From Cupriavidus gilardii (GTDB lineage: Bacteria; Pseudomonadota; Gammaproteobacteria; Burkholderiales; Burkholderiaceae), in the NCBI RefSeq assembly GCF_008801915.1, contig NZ_VZOV01000001.1, positions 248,001 through 312,000 on the forward strand: a DNA stretch of 64,000 nt. Reading direction: 5' to 3'. Made by a program: the position numbers and the translations under genes. A model generated the notes under the pieces. It was not told where the DNA came from, did not search any database, and saw only the letters and a list, made by a program, of their open reading frames with translations. Below, in pieces: positions 41,941 through 50,333 of the stretch (positions are counted from its first letter, which is position 1; each line of letters starts with the position of its first letter).

Positions 41941-42558
41941 ATGAACACCATCACCAATCCGGCTGGCGTCGCGACGCAGCAGCCGATCACCGTGCCGGGC
42001 GCCTCGGCGCCCGACAGCGAGACAAAGTCAGCCCAGGCCATGATCCTCGAATTCCAGGCGTTGATGAGGAAGCTGTACAACACCTACGTGGAGTGCCATG
42101 CGGCGCTCGAGAAGAACGTGGCGGACCTGCAGAAGCTCGCCTACCAACGGGCCATCGAGGCGAAGGACCAGCGCAAGAACGCCGAGGTGGGCAGCGGCAT
42201 CACCGGGATCGTCACCGGCGGGTTCAGCCTGCTGTGCGGCATCGGCGGCGGCGTGTACGGCATCAAGAATCCGCAAATGGGTTTCGGCATGGGCGCGGAC
42301 ATGGGCTCCCATCTGGGGACTCCGGCCGGCAATATCGGCAATATGGTCGGGCAGATCGTCACCGCCGGCACGCGCGGCAAGGCGGAGGAGGCGCAGATTC
42401 ATGCCGATCTGGCCCGCAACGTCTCGGACTCGGCGGCACGCGACGCAGGCAAGGCACGCGACAACGCCGACCAGCATCACGATCAGTATCTGCGTGAAGC
42501 TGGCCAGCTGACGCAGGAAATGATCGCGGCCATCAAGGCCACGGTCGCTCCGCGGTAA
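41941..42558 (+). CDS. sseD: T3SS small translocator, SseD/EspB-like
   Basis: This 205-residue protein has an unstructured N terminus, a coiled coil (LMRKLYNTYVECHAALEKNVADLQKLAYQRA), a glycine-rich hydrophobic segment suited to membrane insertion (GITGIVTGGFSLLCGIGGGVYGI), and a C-terminal amphipathic helix. This is the plan of SseD/EspB translocators, and the position after sseC agrees. AGGAGCAGC precedes ATG 41941. The 109 bases between sseC and this gene hold no recognised signal. Confidence 0.83.
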   Translation: MNTITNPAGVATQQPITVPGASAPDSETKSAQAMILEFQALMRKLYNTYVECHAALEKNVADLQKLAYQRAIEAKDQRKNAEVGSGITGIVTGGFSLLCGIGGGVYGIKNPQMGFGMGADMGSHLGTPAGNIGNMVGQIVTAGTRGKAEEAQIHADLARNVSDSAARDAGKARDNADQHHDQYLREAGQLTQEMIAAIKATVAPR

Positions 42559-42564
42559 TCGATC

Positions 42565-43167
42565 GTGGCGGCGCCGAACCATTCCGGCTGTGATTCGCCG
42601 CACGCCGCGGCCGTCGTGCCGGCGGATCCGGTCACCGGCTTTCTGCTGTCCCGCGGCCTGCAGACGGACATTGCCTATCTCGGCGAATCGGCCTTCGAGC
42701 TGGGGCGCCGCGTCCGCTTTGCCGGGCTGGATCTGATCTACCGCTTCGAGCAGGGCACCTTGCTGATCTGCGATATCGCGGCGTACGAGGAGTCCGGCGT
42801 ATCTCCGCCGAATTCGCCGGGTTCGCCGTATTCGCCGGATTCCCCGGCTCGGCCGCGCGCTCCAGGCGACGTCGGCGGCGCGATGCGCACGCTGGTATCG
42901 CTGATCCATGCGATCGAGCGATCGGTGCCCGAGGTCGAAACAGTCGAAGGGCGGGTGCCGTTGATGGGCGGCAAGGTAGCCAAAGCGGCCAATGCAGTTG
43001 ACGAGGGCGACGGGGGCGAAATCGACGAGCAGCAGCTTGGCCGGCGCTTGCTGTCGCTCTATCGCAAGCTCGGCGCGCAATGCGGACCGGATGACGATGC
43101 GGGCATGGTTCGGGTTCGATATCGGATGCGAGGCGGCACACGGCAGGGGCGGCCGGCACCGCCGTGA
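42565..43167 (+). CDS. sseE: SseE-like T3SS protein with a proline/serine repeat insert
   Basis: GTG 42565 begins a 200-residue protein six bases after sseD. The segment AYLGESAFELGRRVRF then LIYRFEQGTLLICDI is strikingly like Salmonella SseE, recalled as AYLGETAILLGQQFIL and VIYRIEAKEMIICEF. SseE is a small cytoplasmic protein encoded after sseD whose function is not settled; a chaperone-like role has been suggested. An insert of about 25 residues (SPPNSPGSPYSPDSPARP) interrupts the fold between the conserved strands and the next helix. The C terminus is longer than in SseE. Confidence 0.8.
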   Translation: MAAPNHSGCDSPHAAAVVPADPVTGFLLSRGLQTDIAYLGESAFELGRRVRFAGLDLIYRFEQGTLLICDIAAYEESGVSPPNSPGSPYSPDSPARPRAPGDVGGAMRTLVSLIHAIERSVPEVETVEGRVPLMGGKVAKAANAVDEGDGGEIDEQQLGRRLLSLYRKLGAQCGPDDDAGMVRVRYRMRGGTRQGRPAPP

Positions 43168-43241
43168 TGCCGGATGACGCTACGACCCCGAACGGTGCGG
43201 GCCGCATCGCCCGGAGCGGAGATGGGATCGTGCCAGCGCCA

Positions 43242-43982
43242 TCAGATGTCGATCAGTCCCAGCCGCCGCGCCCATGTGGACAGGTCCGCGACGTTGTGGG
43301 CGTCGAGCTTGCGCATCAGGTTCATCCGATGCGTCTCGACGGTCTTCAGGCTGATCGACAGTCGCTCGGCGACACGGCGGTTGGTGTGTCCCTCGGCGAC
43401 CAGCTTCAGTATCTGCCGCTCGCGCGGCGTCAGGCCCGCGGCGGCCACGTGGCTGCCGTCGCTTCCCTCGGCGCGGCGCATCGCGTCGACCTGTTCGAGG
43501 TCGATGTCGGGGTCCAGATAGGCCATGTCCTGCCGAACCGCGTGCAGTGCCGCCATCAGCTTTTCCAGGCTGCTGCGTTTGAGCACGTAGGCGTGCGCGC
43601 CGGCGCGCAGCGCGGCCGCCGCGCGGTTCTCGGAATGCATGCCGGCCAGTACCACGACCCGGATGCCTGGCCATCTGCGGCGAATCGTCGCAATGGCATC
43701 GACGCCGTCGAGCGAGCGCAGCTGGAGGTCCATCAGGATCAGATCGGGATGGAGCTGCAGGCAGGCATGGACGGCGCCGTGGCCGTCCGAGGCTTCGCCG
43801 ACGATGTCGACGGTCGGATCGGCCTTGGTCAGCAGGGACTTCAGGCCCTCGCGCATCACGGCGTGATCGTCGACGAGGACCACCCGCGTGGCGGGGAGAT
43901 GCGGGGCAATGGGGCGGCGCGCCGACTGCACCAGCCGAGGCAGTACGGCGAGGCCGTTCAACGTTTGCGTTTGGATAGTCAT
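43242..43982 (-). CDS. NarL/FixJ-type response regulator at the end of the T3SS island
   Basis: The 246-residue protein has a 30-residue extra N terminus. A receiver domain follows (VVLVDDHAVMREGLKSLL, phospho-acceptor D85, K135), then a LuxR-type helix-turn-helix (LTPRERQILKLVAEGHTNRRVAERLSISLKTVETH). The residue that is normally threonine or serine in the switch position is alanine (VLAGMHS), which may weaken phosphorylation-dependent switching. No kinase gene is nearby. SPI-2 uses the related SsrB with kinase SsrA, so this could be the functional counterpart. It converges on the translocon genes and is divergent from the CesT-like gene. GGAG precedes the start. Confidence 0.88.
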   Translation of the reverse strand: MTIQTQTLNGLAVLPRLVQSARRPIAPHLPATRVVLVDDHAVMREGLKSLLTKADPTVDIVGEASDGHGAVHACLQLHPDLILMDLQLRSLDGVDAIATIRRRWPGIRVVVLAGMHSENRAAAALRAGAHAYVLKRSSLEKLMAALHAVRQDMAYLDPDIDLEQVDAMRRAEGSDGSHVAAAGLTPRERQILKLVAEGHTNRRVAERLSISLKTVETHRMNLMRKLDAHNVADLSTWARRLGLIDI

Positions 43983-44206
43983 GTGTTGCTCCGAAGACTA
44001 TGCCGGAAGCCGAGTTGCGTCCGATGCCAGGTGTTGGCTCGATGGCCCTCGGTTCAGGATGGCGCCAGTCTAGGTAGCGACAATGAGCAATAAATGATGG
44101 AACGATGAGATGGAAATGAGGGCCGCCGATCGGCAGCATCGACACCCGGTATCGAGTTCGATCGATGCCATCGATCGGCGTGTGAACGACGCCACTGGAG
44201 CGCGAC

Positions 44207-44845
44207 ATGAACAGACTGGATGGATTTGACCGCCTGCTGGCGGAGTTCGGCGAATCGATCGGGATTCCCGAAATGGCGTTCGACGAGGATGGCTTGTGCC
44301 ATATCCGCGTCGACGAGGAGTACCCGATCACCTTCCGCCGCGATGACGACAACCACAATCTGGTGTTGGTCGGACTGATCGCCGAAGAACTGCCGCAGCG
44401 GCTCGGCCGCGAACTGGTCGGCGAGATGCTGGCCACCGGGGTCGAGCCGCTGCGCGACCACGGCGCGGCGCTCGGGCTGGAGCCGCAGTCCGGCACGCTG
44501 ATCCTGCATCAGACCATGCCGCTGGCGAAGATCGACCGCACGGTGCTGGAGACGTTGCTGGGCAACTTCATCCTGATGCAGAAGGACTGGTCGGCGCGGA
44601 TCGCCGGTGCGGATGCCGACGGCCCCGACGCGGACCCGGCCGGACAGGCCGGAACCCGAGCAGGCCATGCACTGCCACCCGGCCCGTCGGCAGGCCGGCC
44701 GCCCGCACCCGGCGGTGCCGCGGGCGCGCCCGGTGCGCCTGGCGCGAAGTCCGGCGCGCCGGGCGCCGGCCAGTCCGGCCCCAAGGCCCCGGCCAAGCCG
44801 GCCGCGACGGAGCCGCGCTATCACCCGCATCTGCATCACCGCTGA
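44207..44845 (+). CDS. CesT/SycE-family T3SS chaperone with a proline/glycine-rich tail
   Basis: The first 130 residues have the class I effector-chaperone layout: an N-terminal helix (FDRLLAEFGESIGIP), beta strands (GLCHIRVDEEYPITF, NLVLVGLI), and a C-terminal helix after LILHQTMPL. The remaining 80 residues are glycine, proline and alanine (GAAGAPGAPGAK and similar) ending in HPHLHHR, which is unusual for the family. GGAGCGCGAC precedes the start. It is divergent from the NarL-type regulator. No effector gene is adjacent, so it may serve effectors encoded elsewhere, as multi-effector chaperones do. Confidence 0.8.
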   Translation: MNRLDGFDRLLAEFGESIGIPEMAFDEDGLCHIRVDEEYPITFRRDDDNHNLVLVGLIAEELPQRLGRELVGEMLATGVEPLRDHGAALGLEPQSGTLILHQTMPLAKIDRTVLETLLGNFILMQKDWSARIAGADADGPDADPAGQAGTRAGHALPPGPSAGRPPAPGGAAGAPGAPGAKSGAPGAGQSGPKAPAKPAATEPRYHPHLHHR

Positions 44846-44880
44846 TCGCTGGGCCAGTGGGGCCAGTGGGGCCATTGGGG

Positions 44881-44968
44881 TCAGTGGGTCAGTGGGTCAG
44901 TGGGTTACTGGGTTACTGGGTTACTGGGTTACTGGGTTACTGGGTTACTGGGTTACTGGGTTACTGGG
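44881..44968. repeat. 8-bp microsatellite: three TCAGTGGG and eight TTACTGGG units
   Basis: Eleven 8-base units in a row lie 36 bases after the CesT-like stop and about 200 bases before the DUF1254 lipoprotein start; imperfect related units (GGGGCCAGT) precede them. The whole gap 44846-45171 (326 bases) contains no other gene. Because 8 is not a multiple of 3, and the array is intergenic, copy number could change spacing or transcription but not a protein. Confidence 0.95.
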
Positions 44969-45171
44969 GGCTGACCGTTGGTCCGCCGCCGGGTTCGCGC
45001 CGCCGGGCGGCCGCCGTGGTCCCACGGTGCGAAGATCGACCGGGCGCGGCGTCCGGACGCCACACTGTCGTTGACAACCCCGGCCCAGGCTATCCATCAT
45101 TCTGGTCGGAAAAGAAGGCGCTCCGGATCGGCATTTGCCGCCGTGGGCAGCCACACAAGAAGGAACGGGAA

Positions 45172-46617
45172 ATGATGCAGTGGATACGCCTGGTGGCGGG
45201 CGCGGCGGGAGTCGCCGCGCTGTTGGCGGGGTGCGCGGCGGTGCCGGCCGACGAGTCGCCGATGCGGGTGGCAGTACAACCGACGCGGGACGACGCCCGC
45301 GCTCTGGCCGTCGAAGTCTATACCTACGCCTACCCCCTCGTGCTGACCGATGTCACGCGCGAGGTCATGGCGGCGCGGGCCTCGGCCGGCGCCGCCGGTC
45401 AGCCAGCCGTCAACACCTTTGTCCACCAGCGCGGCGCGCTGCGCCCCGGAGCCTCCGACATCGCCAGCCCGGACGCCGACACGCTGACCTCGATCGCCTG
45501 GCTGGACCTGTCGCGCGGGCCGGTGGTGCTGAGCGTGCCGGACACCCAGGGCCGCTACTACACGATGCAGTTGCTGGACGCCTGGTCCAACGTCTTCTCG
45601 GCGCTGGGCAAGCGGACCACCGGCACCCAGCGCGGCAACTATGCGATCGTCGGCCCGGACTGGACCGGCGCCTTGCCGGCCGGCGTGCGCGAGATCCGCT
45701 CCCCGACCGCGATGGCATGGGCAGCGCTCCATATCCAGGTCGACGGCAGGCACGATCTGGCGGCCGCGCAGCGGCTGCAGATCGGCTACCGGCTGACGCC
45801 GCTGGCCGCCTGGCCGAACGGCCGCCGCGCCTTGCCGGCGGTGCCGACGATCCCGCCGGCGGCGGTCGACCTGGAGACGCCCCCGGTCGAGCAGGTCGCG
45901 GCGATGGACGCGCAGGCGTTCTTCAACCGCTTTGCCTCGCTGCTGCCGGCCAACCCGCCGACGGCGGCGGACGAGGCGATGATGCAGAAGGTGCGAGGAC
46001 TGGGCATCGTACCGGGCGCCCCGTATTCGACCACCGTGCTGGAACCGGAAACAGCGCGCGCGCTGCAGGACGGCGCGACGCGGGCGCTGGCCCGCATCGT
46101 CGCGCTGGCGCGCGGCGGAGAGGGCGCGGCCTCGGGGGCCTGGCTGTCGCGCAAGGACGCGGGGCGCTATGGCACCGACTACGACCGCCGCGCCGCCACG
46201 GCCTGGTTGGCACTGGGGACCAGCCTCGGCGAGGACACCCTGGTGTTGCGCGCCAATGCGGACGCCACCGGCCAGCCGCTGCACGGCGCCCATCGCTACG
46301 TGATCCGCTTCGACAGGAACGCGCTGCCGCCGGCCAGGGCGTTCTGGTCGCTGTCGCTGTACGACCAGGCGCAGGACATCGTCGCCAACCCGTTGAACCG
46401 CCATGCGATCGGCAGCCGCGACCGGCTGCGGCGCAATCGCGACGGCTCGGTCGAGATCGTGGTCCAGCACAAGCGGCCGCCGCGGGCACAGGCGGCCAAC
46501 TGGCTGCCGGCTCCCGACGGTCCGTTCAACCTGATGTTGCGGCTCTACTGGCCGCAGCCGACGGCACTGGACGGCAGCTGGAGCGCGCCGCCGGTGCGGA
46601 AGATCGGCGCGGACTGA
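45172..46617 (+). CDS. DUF1254/DUF1214 lipoprotein
   Basis: This 481-residue protein has a lipobox LLAGC with cysteine at residue 21, so it should be anchored in the envelope. The DUF1254 part starts AVEVYTYAYPLVLTDVTREVM and continues with SPDADTLTSIAWLDLSRGPVVLSVPD. The DUF1214 part near the C terminus has ARAFWSLSLYDQAQDIV and GSVEIVVQHKRPP. The family is widespread in Burkholderiales and its biochemical role is not known. ATG 45172 follows AGGAAC. The open frame upstream runs through the microsatellite and is not coding. Confidence 0.88.
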   Translation: MMQWIRLVAGAAGVAALLAGCAAVPADESPMRVAVQPTRDDARALAVEVYTYAYPLVLTDVTREVMAARASAGAAGQPAVNTFVHQRGALRPGASDIASPDADTLTSIAWLDLSRGPVVLSVPDTQGRYYTMQLLDAWSNVFSALGKRTTGTQRGNYAIVGPDWTGALPAGVREIRSPTAMAWAALHIQVDGRHDLAAAQRLQIGYRLTPLAAWPNGRRALPAVPTIPPAAVDLETPPVEQVAAMDAQAFFNRFASLLPANPPTAADEAMMQKVRGLGIVPGAPYSTTVLEPETARALQDGATRALARIVALARGGEGAASGAWLSRKDAGRYGTDYDRRAATAWLALGTSLGEDTLVLRANADATGQPLHGAHRYVIRFDRNALPPARAFWSLSLYDQAQDIVANPLNRHAIGSRDRLRRNRDGSVEIVVQHKRPPRAQAANWLPAPDGPFNLMLRLYWPQPTALDGSWSAPPVRKIGAD

Positions 46618-46653
46618 GCGCTACAGCGGGCGCCGACTCCCGGCGCCAACGCG

Positions 46654-46684
46654 AAAAAAAGGGGCGGCCTGGAACCGCCCCTTT
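46654..46684. terminator. Bidirectional Rho-independent terminator
   Basis: Stem GGGGCGG/CCGCCCC (46661-46667 and 46675-46681), extended by A:T pairs, is flanked by seven A residues on the left and TTT on the right. On the minus strand this gives a seven-T run suited to ending metE; on the plus strand it lies 40 bases after the DUF1254 stop. Confidence 0.85.
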
Positions 46685-46778
46685 GTCATTGCCCGCGCCG
46701 CAGCGTGGATGGATGCATCCACTGATGCGCCATCGATGCGCTCATCAATGTGCCCATCAGTGCGCCATCAATGCGCCA

Positions 46779-49136
46779 TCAATGCGCCGCGCAATCGCAT
46801 TGGCCCGCCGGATGGGCCGCACGCTCGAGTGCCACCGGCTGGCCCCGCAGACCCGCCGGACCCTCCGTCGCCAGCCGCTCGCGCAACTGTCTAGCCGCGG
46901 CCACCATATTGCGCAGCGCCGCCTCGGTCTCTGGCCAGCCGCGCGTCTTCAGCCCGCAATCGGGATTGACCCACAGCCGCTCGGGCGGAATCACCTGACA
47001 GGCGCGCGTCAGCAACTGGCCGATCGCCTCGACGCTGGGCACGCGCGGCGAGTGGATGTCGTAGACGCCCGGGCCGATCTCGTTCGGATAGTCGAACGCG
47101 GCAAAGCCGTCGAGCAGCTCCATCGCCGAGCGCGAGGTTTCGATCGTGATGACGTCAGCATCGAGCGCGGCGATCGCCGGCAGGATGTCGTTGAACTCCG
47201 CGTAGCACATATGGGTATGGATCTGCGTATCGTCGCGGACCACGGCCGCGGCGATGCGGAAGGCGCGCACCGCCCACTGCAGATAGTTGTCCCAATCGGC
47301 GCGCCGCAGCGGCAGGCCCTCGCGCAGCGCCGGCTCGTCGATCTGGATCACGCGGATGCCGGCCTGTTCGAGATCGGCGACCTCGTCGCGGATCGCCAGC
47401 GCAAGCTGCAGTGCCGTATCGGCGCGCGGCTGGTCGTCGCGCACGAACGACCATTGCAGCATCGTGATCGGGCCGGTCAGCATGCCCTTCATCGGCCGGT
47501 CGGTCAGTGACTGCGCATAGCGGGCCGTATCCACGGTGATCGGCTCGGGCCGGTAGACGTCGCCATAGATCAGCGGCGGCTTGACGCAACGCGAGCCGTA
47601 GCTCTGCACCCAGCCGAACTCGGTAAAGGCATAGCCGCACAGCTGCTCGCCGAAGTATTCGACCATGTCGTTGCGCTCGGCCTCGCCGTGCACCAGCACG
47701 TCAAGCCCCAGCGCCTCCTGCCGGCGCACGGCGTCCTCGATCTCGGCGCGGATCCGCTGCAGGTAGGCCAGCGCGCCCAGTTCGCCGCGCTTGAAGGCCG
47801 CGCGGGTCTGGCGGATCTCGGCGGTCTGCGGGAACGAGCCGATGGTGGTGGTCGGCAGCGGCGGCAGCTGCAGCGCGGCGCGCTGATCGGCGATGCGTTG
47901 CGCGAAGGGGCTGCGGCGATCGGCCATGTCGGGCGTCACCGCGGCGACGCGCTGGCGCACCTGGGCGTTGACCACGCGGCGGGACGCACGGCGGCCGGTC
48001 TGGGCGGCATCGGAGGCGGTCAGCGCGTCGGCCACCGCGGCCTCGCCGTCGTTCAACGCGGTCGCCAGTACCTTCAGTTCGTCCAGTTTCTCGGTCGCGA
48101 ATGCCAGCCATCCGCGGATTTCGGGATCGAGGCGCGTTTCCGGCGCCAGCGACACCGGCACATGCAGCAGCGAGCAGGACGGCGCCAGCCACAGGCGGTC
48201 GCCGAGCTCGGCGTGCAGCGGCGCCAGCCGCTCGAGGATCGCGCGCAGGTCGGCGCGCCAGATATTGCGGCCGTCGATGACGCCAGCCGACAGCACGGCA
48301 TCGGCCGGCAGCACCTTGCGCCAGGCCTGCAACTGCTGCGGCGCGCGCACCAGGTCCAGGTGGAAACCGTGTACCGGCAGCGCGGCGGCGCGGGCCGCGT
48401 GGTCGCCCGCGGAGTCGAAGTAGGTCGCCAGCAGCAGCTTGACGCCGCAGTCCGCGAGGGCGGCGTAGGCGGTGTCATACGCGTCTAGCCAGACACCGTC
48501 CAGCTCGAGGCACAGCGCCGGCTCGTCGAGCTGCACCCATTCGATGCCGCGCGCGTGCAGCCGCTGCAGGATGTCGCGATAGGCGGCGGCCAGCCGCGGC
48601 AGCAGCGTCAGTCGATCGAACCCCGCGACATGGGTCTTCGACAGCCACAGCCAGGTGACGGGTCCGACCAGCACCGGCTTGACGCGATGGCCCAGGGCCA
48701 GCGCTTCGTCGATCTCGTCGAACAGCCAGTCGACTCCGCCGTCGAAGCGCGTGTCGGGGCCGAGCTCCGGCACGAGATAGTGGTAGTTGGTATCGAACCA
48801 CTTGGTCATTTCCATCGCAGGCTGCGCCGCATTGCCGCGGGCCAGCTCGAAGTACTGCGCCAGCGTCAGCGTGCGAGGATCGAAGCCGAAGCGCGCGGGC
48901 AGCGCGCCAAGCAGGGCGCTGGTGCCCAGCATCTGGTCGTAGTAGGCGAAGTCCCCGGCCGCGACCAGGTCGAGGCCGGCGTCGGCCTGCAGGCGCCAGT
49001 GCGTCTTGCGCAGGCCGGCGGCGCATTCGCGCAGCGCCGCCTCGCTCGACTCGCCGCGCCAGAACGCCTCCTGGGCAAACTTCAGTTCGCGTTTCGCGCC
49101 GATGCGCGGGAACCCCGGAATATGGGTGCGTGCCAT
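46779..49136 (-). CDS. metE: Cobalamin-independent methionine synthase
   Basis: MetE transfers a methyl group from 5-methyltetrahydropteroyltriglutamate to homocysteine. ATG 49136 (785 aa) follows GGAGCGAAGAA and begins [21 protein letters not shown], the normal start; the frame extends to 49160 without support. Both halves of the double barrel are present, with the zinc ligands in [10 protein letters not shown] and [11 protein letters not shown] near the C terminus. The last residues ([11 protein letters not shown]) lie in a region of short ATGCGCCATCA repeats. It is divergent from a MetR-like gene, the classical arrangement for homocysteine-responsive control. Confidence 0.97.
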   Translation of the reverse strand: MARTHIPGFPRIGAKRELKFAQEAFWRGESSEAALRECAAGLRKTHWRLQADAGLDLVAAGDFAYYDQMLGTSALLGALPARFGFDPRTLTLAQYFELARGNAAQPAMEMTKWFDTNYHYLVPELGPDTRFDGGVDWLFDEIDEALALGHRVKPVLVGPVTWLWLSKTHVAGFDRLTLLPRLAAAYRDILQRLHARGIEWVQLDEPALCLELDGVWLDAYDTAYAALADCGVKLLLATYFDSAGDHAARAAALPVHGFHLDLVRAPQQLQAWRKVLPADAVLSAGVIDGRNIWRADLRAILERLAPLHAELGDRLWLAPSCSLLHVPVSLAPETRLDPEIRGWLAFATEKLDELKVLATALNDGEAAVADALTASDAAQTGRRASRRVVNAQVRQRVAAVTPDMADRRSPFAQRIADQRAALQLPPLPTTTIGSFPQTAEIRQTRAAFKRGELGALAYLQRIRAEIEDAVRRQEALGLDVLVHGEAERNDMVEYFGEQLCGYAFTEFGWVQSYGSRCVKPPLIYGDVYRPEPITVDTARYAQSLTDRPMKGMLTGPITMLQWSFVRDDQPRADTALQLALAIRDEVADLEQAGIRVIQIDEPALREGLPLRRADWDNYLQWAVRAFRIAAAVVRDDTQIHTHMCYAEFNDILPAIAALDADVITIETSRSAMELLDGFAAFDYPNEIGPGVYDIHSPRVPSVEAIGQLLTRACQVIPPERLWVNPDCGLKTRGWPETEAALRNMVAAARQLRERLATEGPAGLRGQPVALERAAHPAGQCDCAAH

Positions 49137-49204
49137 TTCTTCGCTCCAATCTCGCTTCAAACAAGTTGGCGCAGAGTGTCCGGTCCCGGTTAGAATGAAT
49201 CAAG

Positions 49205-49243
49205 TGATATGTTTTAAACAAAATATGAATTCATTTCATATCA
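49205..49243. promoter_or_regulatory. MetR-type operator between metE and metR
   Basis: TGAATTCATTTCA (49226-49238) fits the MetR box TGAA-N5-TTCA. It lies inside a wider inverted repeat TGATATG (49205-49211) and CATATCA (49237-49243). This is the most AT-rich part of the divergent promoter region, 63 to 120 bases from the two start codons. Confidence 0.75.
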
Positions 49244-49322
49244 GGGGCTGGTATGCGGCTCCCCGCCGCAACGGCCTCGCGACGATTTTCCTGACCTGCT
49301 CCTTTCGGCTTCGGACGACACC

Positions 49323-50297
49323 ATGATCGAGGTCCGCCATTTCCGCTCGCTGGTCGCCATCGCCGAATCCGGCAAGCTCGCCGCGGCGGCCGAGCGCGTC
49401 CATGTCAGCCAGTCGGCGCTGTCGCACCAGATCAAGGCGATCGAATCGCACTACGGGCTGTCGCTGTTCGACCGCACCCGCGGCGGGCTGCGCTTTACCC
49501 CGGCCGGGGAGCGGCTGCTGGCGCTGTCGCGCGAGGTGCTGGCGTCGGTCAGCGCGGCCGAGCGCGATCTGGAGCGCCTGAAGGGCGATACGCGCGGCGA
49601 GCTGCGCATCGTGCTGGAGTGCCACACCTGCTTCGATTGGCTGATGCCGGTGATGGACGAATTCCGCACGCGCTGGCCCGAGGTCGAGGTCGACCTGGTG
49701 GCGGGTTTTCATGCGGACCCGCTGGCGCTGCTGGCCGAGGGCCGGGCCGACATGGTGATCGGCTCGCTGCCGCCGACGCGGCGGGGGCTGGCCGTGGTGC
49801 CGCTGTTCCGCTTCGAGATCCTGGCGGTGATCGCCAACGAGCATCGGCTGCGCAACCGGCGGCGGCTCGAGGCGGCCGACCTCGAGGGCGAGACGCTGAT
49901 CACCTATCCGGTGCCGGAGGCGCGCATCGATCTGATCCGCGAGGTGCTGGAGCCGGCCGGCATCCGGCTGCAGCGCCGCACCGCCGAGCTGACGGTGGCG
50001 ATCCTGCAGCTGGTCGCCAGCCGGCGCGGCGTCGCGGCGCTGCCGAACTGGGGCGTCAAGAACTACGTCGACCACGACTACGTGCTGGCCAAGCGTATCG
50101 GCGCGCGCGGGCTGTGGAGCGAGCTGTATGCGGCGATGCCGGCCGCGCTGGCGGAGCGGCCGTTCGCGCGGGACTTTGTCGCGATCGTGCGCGAGACTTG
50201 CGCGCGCGATCTCGACGGCATCGAGCTGCTGCCCGACGACGCGGCGCAGCGGGCAGGGGGCAGGGAAGGCGCGAAGGAAGTCAAGCGAGGCGACTGA
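49323..50297 (+). CDS. metR: MetR-like LysR-family regulator
   Basis: The 324-residue protein has an N-terminal winged helix (HFRSLVAIAESGKLAAAAERVHVSQSALSHQIKAIE) and an effector domain with LVLECHTCFDWLMPVMDEFR-type sequence, typical of MetR, which responds to homocysteine. Its divergent orientation from metE and the MetR box between them support the assignment. The last 25 residues are charged and not conserved. Confidence 0.92.
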   Translation: MIEVRHFRSLVAIAESGKLAAAAERVHVSQSALSHQIKAIESHYGLSLFDRTRGGLRFTPAGERLLALSREVLASVSAAERDLERLKGDTRGELRIVLECHTCFDWLMPVMDEFRTRWPEVEVDLVAGFHADPLALLAEGRADMVIGSLPPTRRGLAVVPLFRFEILAVIANEHRLRNRRRLEAADLEGETLITYPVPEARIDLIREVLEPAGIRLQRRTAELTVAILQLVASRRGVAALPNWGVKNYVDHDYVLAKRIGARGLWSELYAAMPAALAERPFARDFVAIVRETCARDLDGIELLPDDAAQRAGGREGAKEVKRGD

Positions 50298-50333
50298 ACC
50301 GGGAACTGAACGCGGCCGCCCCGCCGCGAAACC

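Noticed and set aside
44857..45171. Extension of the DUF1254 gene upstream through the 8-bp repeats (LLGYWVTG repeats)
   Set aside because: The repeat yields the same peptide by chance in an open frame; the lipoprotein signal and ribosome binding site fix the start at 45172.
46709..46800. Short ATGCGCCATCA-type repeats around the metE stop as a regulatory element
   Set aside because: Only a few imperfect copies, partly inside the metE coding end and after a strong terminator; no reason to assign a function.
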